64,000 nucleotides of DNA from Agrococcus jenensis (GTDB taxonomy: Bacteria > Actinomycetota > Actinomycetes > Actinomycetales > Microbacteriaceae), in assembly GCF_003752465.1 (NCBI RefSeq), contig NZ_RKHJ01000001.1, forward strand, positions 2,418,001 to 2,482,000. The letters are read 5' to 3'. Of the stretch, positions 47,496 to 56,314 are shown piece by piece; the stretch's first letter is position 1, and every line of letters starts with the position of its first letter. Both the position numbers and the translations under genes were made by a program. Below the pieces are notes generated by a model. That model was not told the origin of the DNA and did not search any database. It saw nothing but the letters and a program-made list of their open reading frames with translations.

Positions 47496-49186
47496 GCCCC
47501 GCGGAGCACGGCACCGCGCAGCGTGTCGAGGCCGACACCGCCGATGTTCAGCACGCGCGAGTGGAACGACTTCAGGTCGAACGCGTCGCCCTCCGCCTCC
47601 TTCGCCGCATCGCGGATCTGCTCGAAGATGCGCTGGCCGATCTTGTAGGACGGCGCCTGCCCCGGCCAGCCGAAGTAGCGGTTCACCTCGAAGCGCACGA
47701 ACGGCTCGTTCATGTTCACGTTCGACTTCATGAACTCGAACGCGTAGTCGAAGTCCCACTCCCCCGTGCCGTCGAGGCGCGGCTTGCCGAGGTGCACGCC
47801 GATGTCGAGCACGACGCGTGCCGCGCGCATCCGCTGGCCGTCGAGCATGCCGAGTCGGTCGGCCGGGTCGTCGAGGTAGCCGAGCGACTGCATGAGGCGC
47901 TCGGCGTACAGCGCCCAGCCCTCCGCGTGCCCCGACGTGCCGGCGAACGCGCGCCGCCAGAGGTTGAGCTGCCCGCGGTTGTAGGTCGCCTGCGCGATCT
48001 GCAGGTGGTGGCCCGGGACGCCCTCGTGGTAGACGGTCGTCAGCTCGCGCCAGGTGTCGAACTCGGTGACGCCCTCGGGCACCGACCACCACATGCGGCC
48101 GGGACGCGAGAAGTCGTCGGCCGGGCCGGTGTAGTAGATGCCGCCGGTCTGCGTCGGCGCGATCATGCACTCGAGGGCGCGGATCGGCTCGGCGATGTCG
48201 AAGTGCGTGCGGCCGAGCTCCTCGATCGCGCGGTCGCTCGTCTCCTGCATCCAGGCCTTGAGGGCGTCGGTGCCGTGCAGCTTGCGGCTCGCGTCGCCGT
48301 CGAGGTGGGCGATGGCCTCCTGCACCGTGGCGCCGGGCTTGATCTCGCGGGCGATCGCCTCCTGCTCGTCGCGCATCCGCTCGAGCTCCTCGATGCCCCA
48401 CGCGTAGGTCTCGTCGAGGTCGACGTCGGCGCCGAGGAAGCGGCGCGACATGAGCGAGTAGAACTCGCGGCCGACGGCGTCGACCGGGTTCGCGGAGGCG
48501 GCGAGCTCGCCGCGCAGGAAGGTGGCGAGCCGGTCGTGGGCCTCGGTGGCGACGGCGGCCGCGTCGGCGAGGTCGCCCCGCAGCGACTCGGGCAGCTCGG
48601 CGTCGCCCGCCTTGGCCGACTGGGCGAGCTCGTGGAAGAAGCCCGTGCCCGGCTGGTAGTCGGCGAACTGCTCGAGCACGTTCTCGATCTGGCGGCCGGC
48701 GGGCGTGCTGCCGGTCGCGATGCCGTTGCGCAGCGACGCGATGTAGCCGTCGATCGCGGCAGGCACGTTGCGCATGCGCTCGGCGACCGTCGCCCAGTCG
48801 TCCTCGGTGCCGGTCGGCATGAGGTCGAAGATGTCGCGGATGCCCGTGGCGGGGCTGGCCAGGTTGTTGAGGTCGCGGTCGCCCCAGCCGGAGGCCTCGA
48901 CGTCGAGGTCGAGCTGCAGCTCGCGCGACAGGTCGGTCTTCGTGACCCAGTCGATGTCGTCGGCGGGCTCGACCGCCGCGAGGCTCGCGAGCGTCTCGCT
49001 CGCGAGGGCGGCGCCGGCGGCGCGCCCCTCCGGGGAGTAGTCGCCGAAGCCGGCCTTGTCGCCCTCGAGGCCGACGTAGACGTTGATCTCGGGGTTGAGG
49101 GCCGCCGCGCGGTGGACGTAGTCCTCGGCGATGCGGTCGATGTCGGTCTGCGGGCGCGAGGGGGCGCCGACGTTCGCGTCAGTCAT
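47492..49186 (-). CDS. DUF885 family metallopeptidase-like protein
   Basis: A 564-residue DUF885 protein. The zinc-site motif VYHEGVPGHHLQ is near residue 383 and EGWALYAERLMQ near 416, the usual pair of the family. These proteins are thought to be zinc-dependent carboxypeptidases of broad specificity; no substrate can be named. There is no signal peptide, so it is cytoplasmic. TAGGCT lies 6 nt before the ATG, indicating a leaderless mRNA. A small unknown gene follows with a GTGA overlap. Confidence 0.9.
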   Translation of the reverse strand: MTDANVGAPSRPQTDIDRIAEDYVHRAAALNPEINVYVGLEGDKAGFGDYSPEGRAAGAALASETLASLAAVEPADDIDWVTKTDLSRELQLDLDVEASGWGDRDLNNLASPATGIRDIFDLMPTGTEDDWATVAERMRNVPAAIDGYIASLRNGIATGSTPAGRQIENVLEQFADYQPGTGFFHELAQSAKAGDAELPESLRGDLADAAAVATEAHDRLATFLRGELAASANPVDAVGREFYSLMSRRFLGADVDLDETYAWGIEELERMRDEQEAIAREIKPGATVQEAIAHLDGDASRKLHGTDALKAWMQETSDRAIEELGRTHFDIAEPIRALECMIAPTQTGGIYYTGPADDFSRPGRMWWSVPEGVTEFDTWRELTTVYHEGVPGHHLQIAQATYNRGQLNLWRRAFAGTSGHAEGWALYAERLMQSLGYLDDPADRLGMLDGQRMRAARVVLDIGVHLGKPRLDGTGEWDFDYAFEFMKSNVNMNEPFVRFEVNRYFGWPGQAPSYKIGQRIFEQIRDAAKEAEGDAFDLKSFHSRVLNIGGVGLDTLRGAVLRGA

Positions 49187-49192
49187 GGCGAC

Positions 49193-49198
49193 AGCCTA
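49193..49198 (-). promoter_or_regulatory. -10 element of a leaderless DUF885 promoter
   Basis: TAGGCT ends 6 nt before the ATG at 49186. Confidence 0.6.
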
Positions 49199-49216
49199 GG
49201 GGCGCGGGGGCCGGAT

Positions 49217-50227
49217 CTACGCGAGCGCGGCCATCACGTCGCGCTCGAACAGCTCGATGCCGTCCTGCTCGAACGCGACCTCCGGCATGTAGGCGATGAG
49301 CGTGCCGAGCCCCGCCTCGCGCAGCGCGCCGACGTGGTCGACGACCTGCTGCGGCGTGCCGACGACGGCGCCGCGCGTCGAGAAGCCGGTGCCGGCGTGC
49401 TCGGCCGGCATCGCCGAGTCGGCCCGGGCGTTCACCTCGTCGACCACGCGGCGGGCCTCCGCCTCCGTCTCGCGCACGACGATGTTGAGGTTCGAGGTCA
49501 GCCGCACCTCCGCCGGGTCGCGGCCCTCCTTGTCGAGGTGGCCGAGCAGCACGTCGCGCTTGCGCGCGAACTGCTCCGGGCTGCCGCCGAAGTTCGTGGC
49601 GTCCGCCCACTTCGCCGCGTAGCGCAGCGTGCGCTGCTCGCCGCCGCCCGCGATCCAGGTGGGGATGCGGGGGCGGCCGTCGCGGCCGCGCTGCAGCGGC
49701 TGCGGCCGGCAGATCGCGCCGTCGACCGTGAACGTCTGCGACTCGATCGTCGCCTCGCCCTCCGCCCAGAGCCGCTGGATGATCTGCACGCCGTCGCGGA
49801 GCGCCGAGATGCGGTCGCCGACGCCGGGGAAGCCGTAGCCGTAGGCGCGCCACTCGTGCTCGTACCAGCCGGCGCCGATGCCGAACTCGAGCCGGCCGCC
49901 CGAGATGAGGTCGACGGTCGCGGCGATCTTCGCGAGCAGCGCGGGGTTGCGGTAGCCCATGCACGTGCACATCTGGCCGAGCCGCACGCGCGACGTGCTC
50001 GCGGCGAGCGCGGCCATGAGCGTCCACGCCTCGTGCGTCGCCTCATCCGTCGGCTGCGGCGTCGTGTGGAAGTGGTCGTAGACCCAGATGGAGTCCCATG
50101 CGCCGGCGTCGGCGCGCTGGGCGACGTCGAGCATCCGCCCCCACTGCTCTGCGGGGTCGATGCCGACGAGGTCGAGGCGCCAGCCCTGCGGGACGAAGAG
50201 GCCGAATCGGAGTGCGTCTGCGGTCAT
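49217..50227 (-). CDS. LLM-class F420-dependent oxidoreductase
   Basis: A 336-residue luciferase-like barrel. Family features are the N-terminal FGLFVPQGW, AWDSIWVYDHFH (near residue 43), and the cofactor region LISGGRLEFGIGAGWYEHEWRA. This subfamily in actinobacteria generally uses coenzyme F420; use of FMN cannot be excluded. The substrate is unknown. It is 18 bp upstream of the DUF885 promoter and has its own TAGGCT -10 element 6 nt before the ATG. Confidence 0.9.
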   Translation of the reverse strand: MTADALRFGLFVPQGWRLDLVGIDPAEQWGRMLDVAQRADAGAWDSIWVYDHFHTTPQPTDEATHEAWTLMAALAASTSRVRLGQMCTCMGYRNPALLAKIAATVDLISGGRLEFGIGAGWYEHEWRAYGYGFPGVGDRISALRDGVQIIQRLWAEGEATIESQTFTVDGAICRPQPLQRGRDGRPRIPTWIAGGGEQRTLRYAAKWADATNFGGSPEQFARKRDVLLGHLDKEGRDPAEVRLTSNLNIVVRETEAEARRVVDEVNARADSAMPAEHAGTGFSTRGAVVGTPQQVVDHVGALREAGLGTLIAYMPEVAFEQDGIELFERDVMAALA

Positions 50228-50233
50228 CCCGCC

Positions 50234-50239
50234 AGCCTA
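50234..50239 (-). promoter_or_regulatory. -10 element of a leaderless LLM oxidoreductase promoter
   Basis: TAGGCT ends 6 nt before the ATG at 50227. Confidence 0.6.
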
Positions 50240-50369
50240 GGCCGAGCGGCGCTCGCGTTCGCCGTGATGCTCGGCGGACGATGCCCGCGACGCCCCGTTG
50301 ACCGCCGCAGCCCGCGGGAGGACGATGGCGCCGAGCCGCGCCCGACGCGCGGCGGTCGCGGAGGGCGAC

Positions 50370-50969
50370 ATGCGGGATGCGACGGAGATGGCGGTGCTCC
50401 GCCGACCGGCGGGTGCGACGGAGCCGCTGACCGCGGCGGCGATCGGCGCGCTGCTCGGGCTCACGTGGGCAGCCGCGCTCCGCGCCTACATGGTCACGAT
50501 CGCGGGCCCCGGCTCGTCGTTCACGTGGTGGACGCTCGCCGCCATCCTGCTGCCGGGCGCGATCGCGGGCGCGTGCATCGGCGTCGCGCACGCGCGCCGC
50601 GCGCGCGGGCGCGCGTGGCTGCTCGGCCTCGCCCCGTTCGCGTTCACCGCGCTGACGATGCTGGAGCCGGGCGCGCTCACCGCGCTCGTGACGACCGGGA
50701 TCGGCGGGGGCGCGATCGCCGTGCCGGCCGCGCTCGTGCTGGGCGGGTTCGGTCTCGGGACGATCGGCCCGCGCGCGGCGCGCATCCCGTGCCTCGTGCT
50801 GGCGCTGCTCCTCGCCGCCGGCTTCGCCGCCGCGGTGCCGCTCGCCGGTGGCCCTGCTGTTGCCGCGACGACGGCGCGGGGCGCGTGGGCGATCCTGCTG
50901 GCCGCGGGACTGCTGCTGACCGGGATGCTGGGCACCGCGCTCGCGTTCCGGCGCGACCGGCGCGCCTGA
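50370..50969 (+). CDS. Small polytopic membrane protein of unknown function
   Basis: A 199-residue protein with about five to six hydrophobic helices and a basic C-terminal end. It contains TWWTLAAILLPGAIAGACIG and a Gly/Ala-rich central region (VTTGIGGGAIAVPAALVLGG). No family is recognised. ATG 50370 is preceded by GGAGG with a 5-nt spacer; ATG 50325 with GGGAGG at 3 nt is also possible and would add 15 residues. The gene is divergent from the LLM oxidoreductase gene and convergent with polA, with 58 bp between the stops. Confidence 0.7.
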   Translation: MRDATEMAVLRRPAGATEPLTAAAIGALLGLTWAAALRAYMVTIAGPGSSFTWWTLAAILLPGAIAGACIGVAHARRARGRAWLLGLAPFAFTALTMLEPGALTALVTTGIGGGAIAVPAALVLGGFGLGTIGPRAARIPCLVLALLLAAGFAAAVPLAGGPAVAATTARGAWAILLAAGLLLTGMLGTALAFRRDRRA

Positions 50970-51027
50970 CGCAGGAGGCGTCCGAGCGCCGCGGCGCGCT
51001 TGCGGCGGGGCCCAGTGCGCGAGGGGC

Positions 51028-53673
51028 TCAGTGCGCGGCGGCGTCCCAGTTCGGGCCGACGCCGACCTGCACCTCGAGCGGCACCGACAGGTCGGCGGCG
51101 CCGCCCATCTCGGCGCGCACGATCGCCTCGAGGGCCTCGCGCTCCCCTGTCGCCACCTCGAACACGAGCTCGTCGTGCACCTGCAGGAGCATGCGCGAGC
51201 CGAGGCCCTCGTCGAGGATGCGGCGGTCGATCGCGATCATCGCCCGCTTGATGATGTCGGCCGCGGAGCCCTGGATCGGCGAGTTGAGTGCCTGCCGCTC
51301 GGCGTTCTCGCGCAGCACGCGGTTCGACGACGTGAGGTCGGGGAACGGCCGGCGGCGGCCGAAGATGGTCGTCGTGTAGCCGTCGTCCTTCGCCTGCATG
51401 ACGACGCCACGCAGGTAGTCACGGATGCCGCCGAAGCGCTGGAAGTAGTCGAGCATGAGCTGCTTCGCCTCGGCCTGCGTGATGCGCAGCTGCTTCGAGA
51501 GGCCGAACGCGCTCAGCCCGTAGGCGAGCCCGTAGCTCATCGCCTTGACCTTCACGCGCTGGAGCGCCGTGACCTCGCTCGGGTCGACGCCGAAGATGCG
51601 CGAGCCGACGAAGCGGTGCAGGTCCTCGCCCGAGAGGAACGCCTCGATGAGGCCCTCGTCGCCTGAGAGGTGCGCCATGATGCGCATCTCGATCTGCGAG
51701 TAGTCGGCGGTCAGCATCGTCTCGAACGCGGGCCCGTGCACGAACGCGGAGCGGATCTCGCGGCTCACCTCGGTGCGCACCGGGATGTTCTGCAGGTTCG
51801 GGTCGTTCGACGAGAGACGGCCCGACGCGGAGCCGGTCTGGTCGTAGCGGGTGCGGATGCGCCCGTCGTCGTGGATCGCCTTGAGCAGCGACTCGATGAT
51901 CTGCGCGAGCTTCGTCGTCTCGCGGTGCTGCAGCAGCAGCCCGAGGAACGGATGCGGGTTCGTCTCCTGCAGGTCGGCGAGCGACTGCGCGTCGGTCGAG
52001 TAGCCCGTCTTCGTCGCGCGCGTCTTCGGCATGTCGAGCTCCTCGAAGAGCACGCTCTGCAGCTGCTTGGGGCTGCCGAGGTTCACCTCGCGCCCGATCA
52101 CGCCGTACGCGGCCTCGGCGTGGCGGGCCGCCTGCTCGCGCATCTGGTCGAGGATGCGCTGCAGCACGTCGCGGTCCATGTGCACGCCCTGCTGCTCCAT
52201 GCGGATGAGCGCGGGCATGAGCGGCAGCTCGATGTCGTCGAGCACGCCGAGCGTGCCGGGGTCGAGCCGCGGCCGCTGGGCGCGGGCGAGCTCACCGGTG
52301 AGCCACGCGACCGTGCCGAGCTCCTCGGGCTCGATCTCGGGGACGAGCTGGTTCGGGTCGGGCGCCGGCAGCGTCGCGCCGAGCAGCGCCTCGGTCTGCC
52401 AGTCGAGCTCGAAGGTCTTCGGGGGCGCGGTCGGCGTCTGCAGCCACGCGGCGACGCGCGTGTCGTGGGCTGCGCCGCCGAGCGCGAGGCCGGCGCGCTC
52501 GAGCGCCTTCTTCGACGCCTTGACGTCGTGGAGCGCCTTCGGTGCGTCCGACGCGAGCCAGGTGGCGAATCCGTCGTAGTCGCCGGTGCCCGCCTTGTAG
52601 GGCACGTACGCGCTCGCGCCCTCGGTCGCGACGCCGAAGCCGGCGATGCCGCCGACGCCGTCGTGGGCGATCGAGACGGCGACCGTGCCCTTCGCGCGCG
52701 AGAGCCACAGGTCGAGCTCCTCGTCGACGAGCTTCTGCACGGCGGGCGCCTGCACCTCCGGCTCGAGGGCGGCGACGGCCTCGCCGCTGCCCTCCTGCTT
52801 GAGCACGCGGTCGAGCAGCGTGCGGAACTGCAGGCGCTGGAAGACCTCGCGCAGCTTCGCCTCGTCGACCTGCCCGCGCGTGAGCTCGTCGGGCGTCACG
52901 CCGAGGTCGACGTCGGTGAGCAGCTTGTTGAGCCTGCGGTTGCGCTCGGCGCGCTCGCGCTGCTCGCGCAGGTTGTTGCCAACCACGCCCTTGATCTCGT
53001 CGGCATGGGCGAGCAGGTTCTCGACGGTGCCGTACTGCGTGATCCACTTGACGGCCGTCTTCTCGCCGACCTTGTCGATGCCGGTGAGGTTGTCGCTCGT
53101 CTCGCCGACGAGCGCGGCGATCTCGGGGTACTGCTCGGGCTCGATGCCATAGCGCTCGCGCACCGTCTCTGGCGTGTAGTGCTTGAGCTCGGAGACGCCG
53201 CGCACCGACGGGTAGAGCAGCGTGACGTCGTCGTTGACGAGCTGGATGGTGTCGCGGTCGCCGGAGACGACGAAGACGTCCATCCCCGCCTTGCGTCCCT
53301 CGACCGAGAGCGTCGCGAGGATGTCGTCGGCCTCGTAGTCCTCCTTCGAGATGGTGCGCACGCCCATCGCGTGCAGCGCCTCCTCGAGCAGCGGCACCTG
53401 GCCCTTGAACTCCTTCGGCGTCTCGTCGCGGGTGCCCTTGTACTCCGCGTACTCGCGGGTGCGGAACGAGAAGCGCGAGATGTCGAACGCGACCGCGAGG
53501 TGCGTCGGCTTGTGGTCCTGCAGCAGCTTGAGGAGCATCGACAGGAACCCGTGGATGGCGTTGGTGTGCTGCCCCTCCGAGTTGACGAAGTTCTCGAGCG
53601 GCAGGGCGAAGAACGCCCGGAACGCGAGGGAATGGCCATCGATGACCATGAGGGTAGGCTTCGTGTCCGACAC
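51028..53673 (-). CDS. polA: DNA polymerase I
   Basis: An 881-residue family A polymerase. Residues 1-300 are the 5'-3' exonuclease (DGHSLAFRAFFAL, DYEADDILATL, and SGDRDTIQL). The central 3'-5' exonuclease domain lacks the DxE motif (it reads TVAVSIAHDG), so proofreading is probably lost, as in other actinobacteria. The polymerase domain has DYSQIEMRIMAHLSGD (motif A), KAMSYGLAYGLS (B) and QVHDELVFEV (C). GTG 53673 is chosen because TAGGCT lies 7 nt upstream, pointing to a leaderless mRNA; GTG 53706 has no such support. Confidence 0.96.
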   Translation of the reverse strand: MSDTKPTLMVIDGHSLAFRAFFALPLENFVNSEGQHTNAIHGFLSMLLKLLQDHKPTHLAVAFDISRFSFRTREYAEYKGTRDETPKEFKGQVPLLEEALHAMGVRTISKEDYEADDILATLSVEGRKAGMDVFVVSGDRDTIQLVNDDVTLLYPSVRGVSELKHYTPETVRERYGIEPEQYPEIAALVGETSDNLTGIDKVGEKTAVKWITQYGTVENLLAHADEIKGVVGNNLREQRERAERNRRLNKLLTDVDLGVTPDELTRGQVDEAKLREVFQRLQFRTLLDRVLKQEGSGEAVAALEPEVQAPAVQKLVDEELDLWLSRAKGTVAVSIAHDGVGGIAGFGVATEGASAYVPYKAGTGDYDGFATWLASDAPKALHDVKASKKALERAGLALGGAAHDTRVAAWLQTPTAPPKTFELDWQTEALLGATLPAPDPNQLVPEIEPEELGTVAWLTGELARAQRPRLDPGTLGVLDDIELPLMPALIRMEQQGVHMDRDVLQRILDQMREQAARHAEAAYGVIGREVNLGSPKQLQSVLFEELDMPKTRATKTGYSTDAQSLADLQETNPHPFLGLLLQHRETTKLAQIIESLLKAIHDDGRIRTRYDQTGSASGRLSSNDPNLQNIPVRTEVSREIRSAFVHGPAFETMLTADYSQIEMRIMAHLSGDEGLIEAFLSGEDLHRFVGSRIFGVDPSEVTALQRVKVKAMSYGLAYGLSAFGLSKQLRITQAEAKQLMLDYFQRFGGIRDYLRGVVMQAKDDGYTTTIFGRRRPFPDLTSSNRVLRENAERQALNSPIQGSAADIIKRAMIAIDRRILDEGLGSRMLLQVHDELVFEVATGEREALEAIVRAEMGGAADLSVPLEVQVGVGPNWDAAAH

Positions 53674-53680
53674 GGTGGCC

Positions 53681-53686
53681 AGCCTA
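53681..53686 (-). promoter_or_regulatory. -10 element of a leaderless polA promoter
   Basis: TAGGCT ends 7 nt before the GTG at 53673, in the gap shared with the divergent thioesterase gene. Confidence 0.55.
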
Positions 53687-53720
53687 GCCGCCGCATCCGA
53701 CACCACCTCCGGGAGCCCAC

Positions 53721-54152
53721 GTGACCCAGCTCGACGCCCAGACGCAAGCGGTGCTCGATGCCCAGGGCGAGGTGCCCGGCGGCGAGCTCTCGGCGCGGAT
53801 GGGCATCGAGTTCGTGAAGCTCTCGGCCGAGCACTCGATCGCGCGGATGCCGGTCGACGGCAACCGGCAGCCGGCCGGCTTCGTGCACGGCGGCGCGTAC
53901 TGCGTCATCGCCGAGAGCCTCGGCTCGATCAGCGCGAACATCCACGCCGGCGAGGGCGGCTACGCCGTGGGCGTCGACATCAACGCGACCCACACGCGCT
54001 CGATCACGAGCGGCTGGGTCAACGCGGAGTGCAAGGCGGTCCACCTCGGGCGCTCGATGACCGTGCACGAGATCGTCTGCACCGACGACGACGGCAACCG
54101 CGCGTCGACCCTCCGCATCACGAACTTCATCAAGCGCCACCCGAGCGCGTAG
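53721..54152 (+). CDS. Hotdog-fold thioesterase (PaaI type)
   Basis: A 143-residue protein of the 4HBT/PaaI family. The catalytic-loop motif GFVHGGAYCVIAESLGS is near residue 53, and VGVDINATHTRSI near 85 is typical of acyl-CoA thioesterases. The substrate is not evident. GTG 53721 is preceded by GGGAG at 5 nt. It is divergent from polA, a common actinobacterial pairing. The first unit of repeat array B1 begins 15 bp after the stop. Confidence 0.88.
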   Translation: MTQLDAQTQAVLDAQGEVPGGELSARMGIEFVKLSAEHSIARMPVDGNRQPAGFVHGGAYCVIAESLGSISANIHAGEGGYAVGVDINATHTRSITSGWVNAECKAVHLGRSMTVHEIVCTDDDGNRASTLRITNFIKRHPSA

Positions 54153-54167
54153 CCCCTCCTTCCCGCA

Positions 54168-54367
54168 CGAGCGGTCACTCCCGAACGTGAGTGGTCACTC
54201 CCGGATCTGAGCGGTCAATCCGGAGCCTGAGTGGTCACTCCCGAGCGCGAGCGGTCAATCCGGAGCCTGAGCGGTCACTCCGGAGCCTGAGCGGTCAATC
54301 CGGAGCCTGAGCGGTCAATCCGGAGCCTGAGTGGCCACTCCGGAGCCACAGCGGTCACTGCCGAGCG
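54168..54367 (+). repeat. Tandem array B1: ten units of the 20-bp repeat
   Basis: Ten head-to-tail units of exactly 20 bp with a degenerate eleventh to about 54387. The commonest unit is TGAGCGGTCAATCCGGAGCC; others are closer to TGAGTGGTCACTCCCGAGCG. Orientation matches A1. It fills the space between the 3' end of the thioesterase gene and the 3' end of the DUF559 gene. The dyad GAGTG-GN-CACTC is retained in some units only. Confidence 0.95.
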
Positions 54368-54415
54368 CGAGAGGCCGTGACCTCACCCGTCCGTACGCGG
54401 CCTGAGGGAGATCGC

Positions 54416-55297
54416 TCAAGCAGCGCTCCAGGAGGAGTAGCGCTCGTACGCGGCCACGATCCCCCGCAGGAGCTGCTGTCCGCCGTCGAGCAGATCGTCC
54501 TTCGTGACCACGATGATGTGCCAGCCCAACGCCCGCAGCTTCTGACGGCGGATGCGGTCGCGCTCCTGCTGGGCAGGATCCGTGTGATGCTCGCCGTCGT
54601 ACTCCACGGCCAGCTTCAGGCGGGGCCAGCTGAGGTCGAGTCGCGCGACGAACATGCCCGTCGCGTCGAACACCTCATGCTGGAGCACCGGCGCGGGCAG
54701 CGCGCCGATGATCAGGAGGCGCAGCAGGGATTCCCGCGGCGATTCCGCCCCGACGCAGACGAGCGCCAGCGCTCGCCGAGCCAGGTGGAGCCCACGGGCT
54801 CCCTCGTAGCGCCGCAGCGCATCCGTCAAGTCTTGGACCGTGAGCGGATCACGCCGCTTCGTCGACACCAGCCAGTCCCCGACCGCGACCAGCTCCTCGA
54901 GGCTCAGCATGGTGGCCAGGTGCACGAACGTGTCGGCTCTCGCTTCCACCCGCAGCCCGTCGACCTCCTCCACCGCAGACTTGAGGCGGTGGCCGACGAC
55001 GCCGGGCCGTCGCATGCGGGAGCCGCCAGTCGGAGACGCGAGGTGGACTCTGGCCTCCCTCTCGAACCGCGACGGCAGCGGCATGCCATGGATGCGTGCA
55101 GCGGTCGTGTGGCAGAAGAAGCTGTCCTGCCGCGCGAGCACGCGAACTGCCTCGAGCAGCGCTCGCGCCTCGTCGCCGACGGCCGCGGTGATGCGGGCGC
55201 CGCGGGCCGGTCTCGTGAACGCCATCGAGCGCAGCTCTGCTGCGGTGTATCCCCGCTCCAGGCCTTGCCGGATCGTGAAGCCGTGCGGACTCTCCAT
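54416..55297 (-). CDS. DUF559 / Vsr-fold endonuclease-like protein between inverted repeat arrays
   Basis: A 293-residue protein. The N-terminal 60 residues (GFTIRQGLERGYTAAELRSM) look like the winged-helix segment found in AbiEi-like and related actinobacterial proteins. The C-terminal 110 residues are a DUF559/PD-(D/E)XK nuclease fold with the active-site set ARLDLSWPRLKLAVEYDGEH and a following RRQKLRALGWHIIVVT strand. ATG 55297 gives the family-like start; an in-frame GTG at 55444 would add 49 unconserved residues. CATCAT lies 7 nt upstream as a weak -10. Codon use is less extreme than in neighbours. It interrupts the expected thioesterase-pdtaR order and is flanked by arrays B1 and B2. 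Confidence 0.8.
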   Translation of the reverse strand: MESPHGFTIRQGLERGYTAAELRSMAFTRPARGARITAAVGDEARALLEAVRVLARQDSFFCHTTAARIHGMPLPSRFEREARVHLASPTGGSRMRRPGVVGHRLKSAVEEVDGLRVEARADTFVHLATMLSLEELVAVGDWLVSTKRRDPLTVQDLTDALRRYEGARGLHLARRALALVCVGAESPRESLLRLLIIGALPAPVLQHEVFDATGMFVARLDLSWPRLKLAVEYDGEHHTDPAQQERDRIRRQKLRALGWHIIVVTKDDLLDGGQQLLRGIVAAYERYSSWSAA

Positions 55298-55461
55298 GCG
55301 GAGGATGATGCCTGCAGCGCTGCAGCCCGGCGGGCCACTGCCGTCCCGGCTGTGGAGAGACGCGGTGCTCAGCGGATGCCCACGCAGCCCGCTGATGACC
55401 GCTCGGGCGATCGCAAGCCGCTCGCGCACGGTGACGACCCTCACCGGCGAGCGTCACCACT

Positions 55462-55640
55462 CGCAGGCGGGGCTGACCGCTCACGGGAGGCGTGACCACT
55501 CATGCGCGGGGATGACCACTCACGCGCGGGGATGACCACCCACGCGCGGGCATGACCACTCACGCGCGGGAATGACCACTCACGCGCGGGAATGACCACT
55601 CACGCGCGGGAATGACCACTCACGCGCGGGCGCGACCACT
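55462..55640 (-). repeat. Tandem array B2: nine units of the 20-bp repeat, inverted
   Basis: Nine units, eight of 20 bp and one of 19 bp. On the minus strand they read close to TGAGTGGTCATTCCCGCGCG. Three consecutive units (55561-55620) are identical. It lies upstream of the DUF559 gene and 25 bp beyond the pdtaR stop. Together with B1 it forms an inverted pair around the DUF559 gene, in the same relative orientation as A1 and A2. The remaining bases of 55298-55461 hold no gene or clear signal beyond the alternative start at 55444. Confidence 0.95.
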
Positions 55641-55665
55641 CGCGGGCGCGGAGGGCCGCGGCGGG

Positions 55666-56307
55666 CTACTTCTTGGGGGCGCCGAGCTGCTCGATGACAG
55701 CCTGGGCGACCTCGGCCATCGTGAGGCGGCGGTCCATCGAGGCCTTCTGGATCCAGCGGAACGCCTCCGGCTCGGCGAGGCCCATGCGCTGGTTCAGCAG
55801 GCCCTTCGCGCGGTCGACGAGCTTGCGCGTCTCGAAGCGGTCGGCGAGGTCGGCGACCTCGCTCTCGAGCGTGCGGATCTGGTCCCAGCGGGCCAGCGCG
55901 ATCTCGATCGCCGGCAGCAGGTCGTTCTGCGTGAACGGCTTCACGACGTAGGCGAGCGCCCCAGCCTCGCCGGCGCGCTCGACGAGCTCCTTCTGGCTGA
56001 AGGCGGTCAGCAGCACGACGGGCGCGATCTTCTCGGCGCTGATGCGCTCGGCCGCGGTGATGCCGTCCATCTTGGGCATCTTCACGTCCATGACGATGAG
56101 GTCGGGCTTCAGCTCCTTCGCGAGCTCGACCGCGCGCTCGCCGTCGCCCGCCTCGCCGATCACGTCGAAGCCTGCGGCCTGGAGCGTCTCGACGATGTCG
56201 AGGCGGATGAGCGACTCGTCCTCGGCGACGAGCACGGTGCGCGAGGTGGAGGGCGTCTCAGCAGGTGCGGACCCGAGCTCGGGCTCGGCGAAGAGGTCGT
56301 CGGTCAT
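55666..56307 (-). CDS. pdtaR: ANTAR-domain response regulator (PdtaR type)
   Basis: A 213-residue regulator. Residues 20-140 are a receiver domain with the acidic pair in LVAEDESLIRLD, phosphoacceptor Asp in LIVMDVKMPKMDG (near 72), and Lys in YVVKPFTQ. Residues 150-205 are an ANTAR RNA-binding domain (RKLVDRAKGLLNQRMGLAEP and DRRLTMAEVAQAV). Such proteins act as transcription antiterminators by binding paired hexaloop hairpins; Mycobacterium PdtaR is the nearest named relative. The partner kinase PdtaS is not in the window. The ATG lies 7 nt after TAGGCT, indicating a leaderless mRNA. Confidence 0.93.
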   Translation of the reverse strand: MTDDLFAEPELGSAPAETPSTSRTVLVAEDESLIRLDIVETLQAAGFDVIGEAGDGERAVELAKELKPDLIVMDVKMPKMDGITAAERISAEKIAPVVLLTAFSQKELVERAGEAGALAYVVKPFTQNDLLPAIEIALARWDQIRTLESEVADLADRFETRKLVDRAKGLLNQRMGLAEPEAFRWIQKASMDRRLTMAEVAQAVIEQLGAPKK

Positions 56308-56314
56308 GAGCACT

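Noticed and set aside
54416-55444. Longer start (GTG 55444) for the DUF559 protein
   Set aside because: The extra 49 residues look unlike the family, and the stretch has neither a ribosome binding site nor a well-spaced -10 element. It remains possible but less likely.
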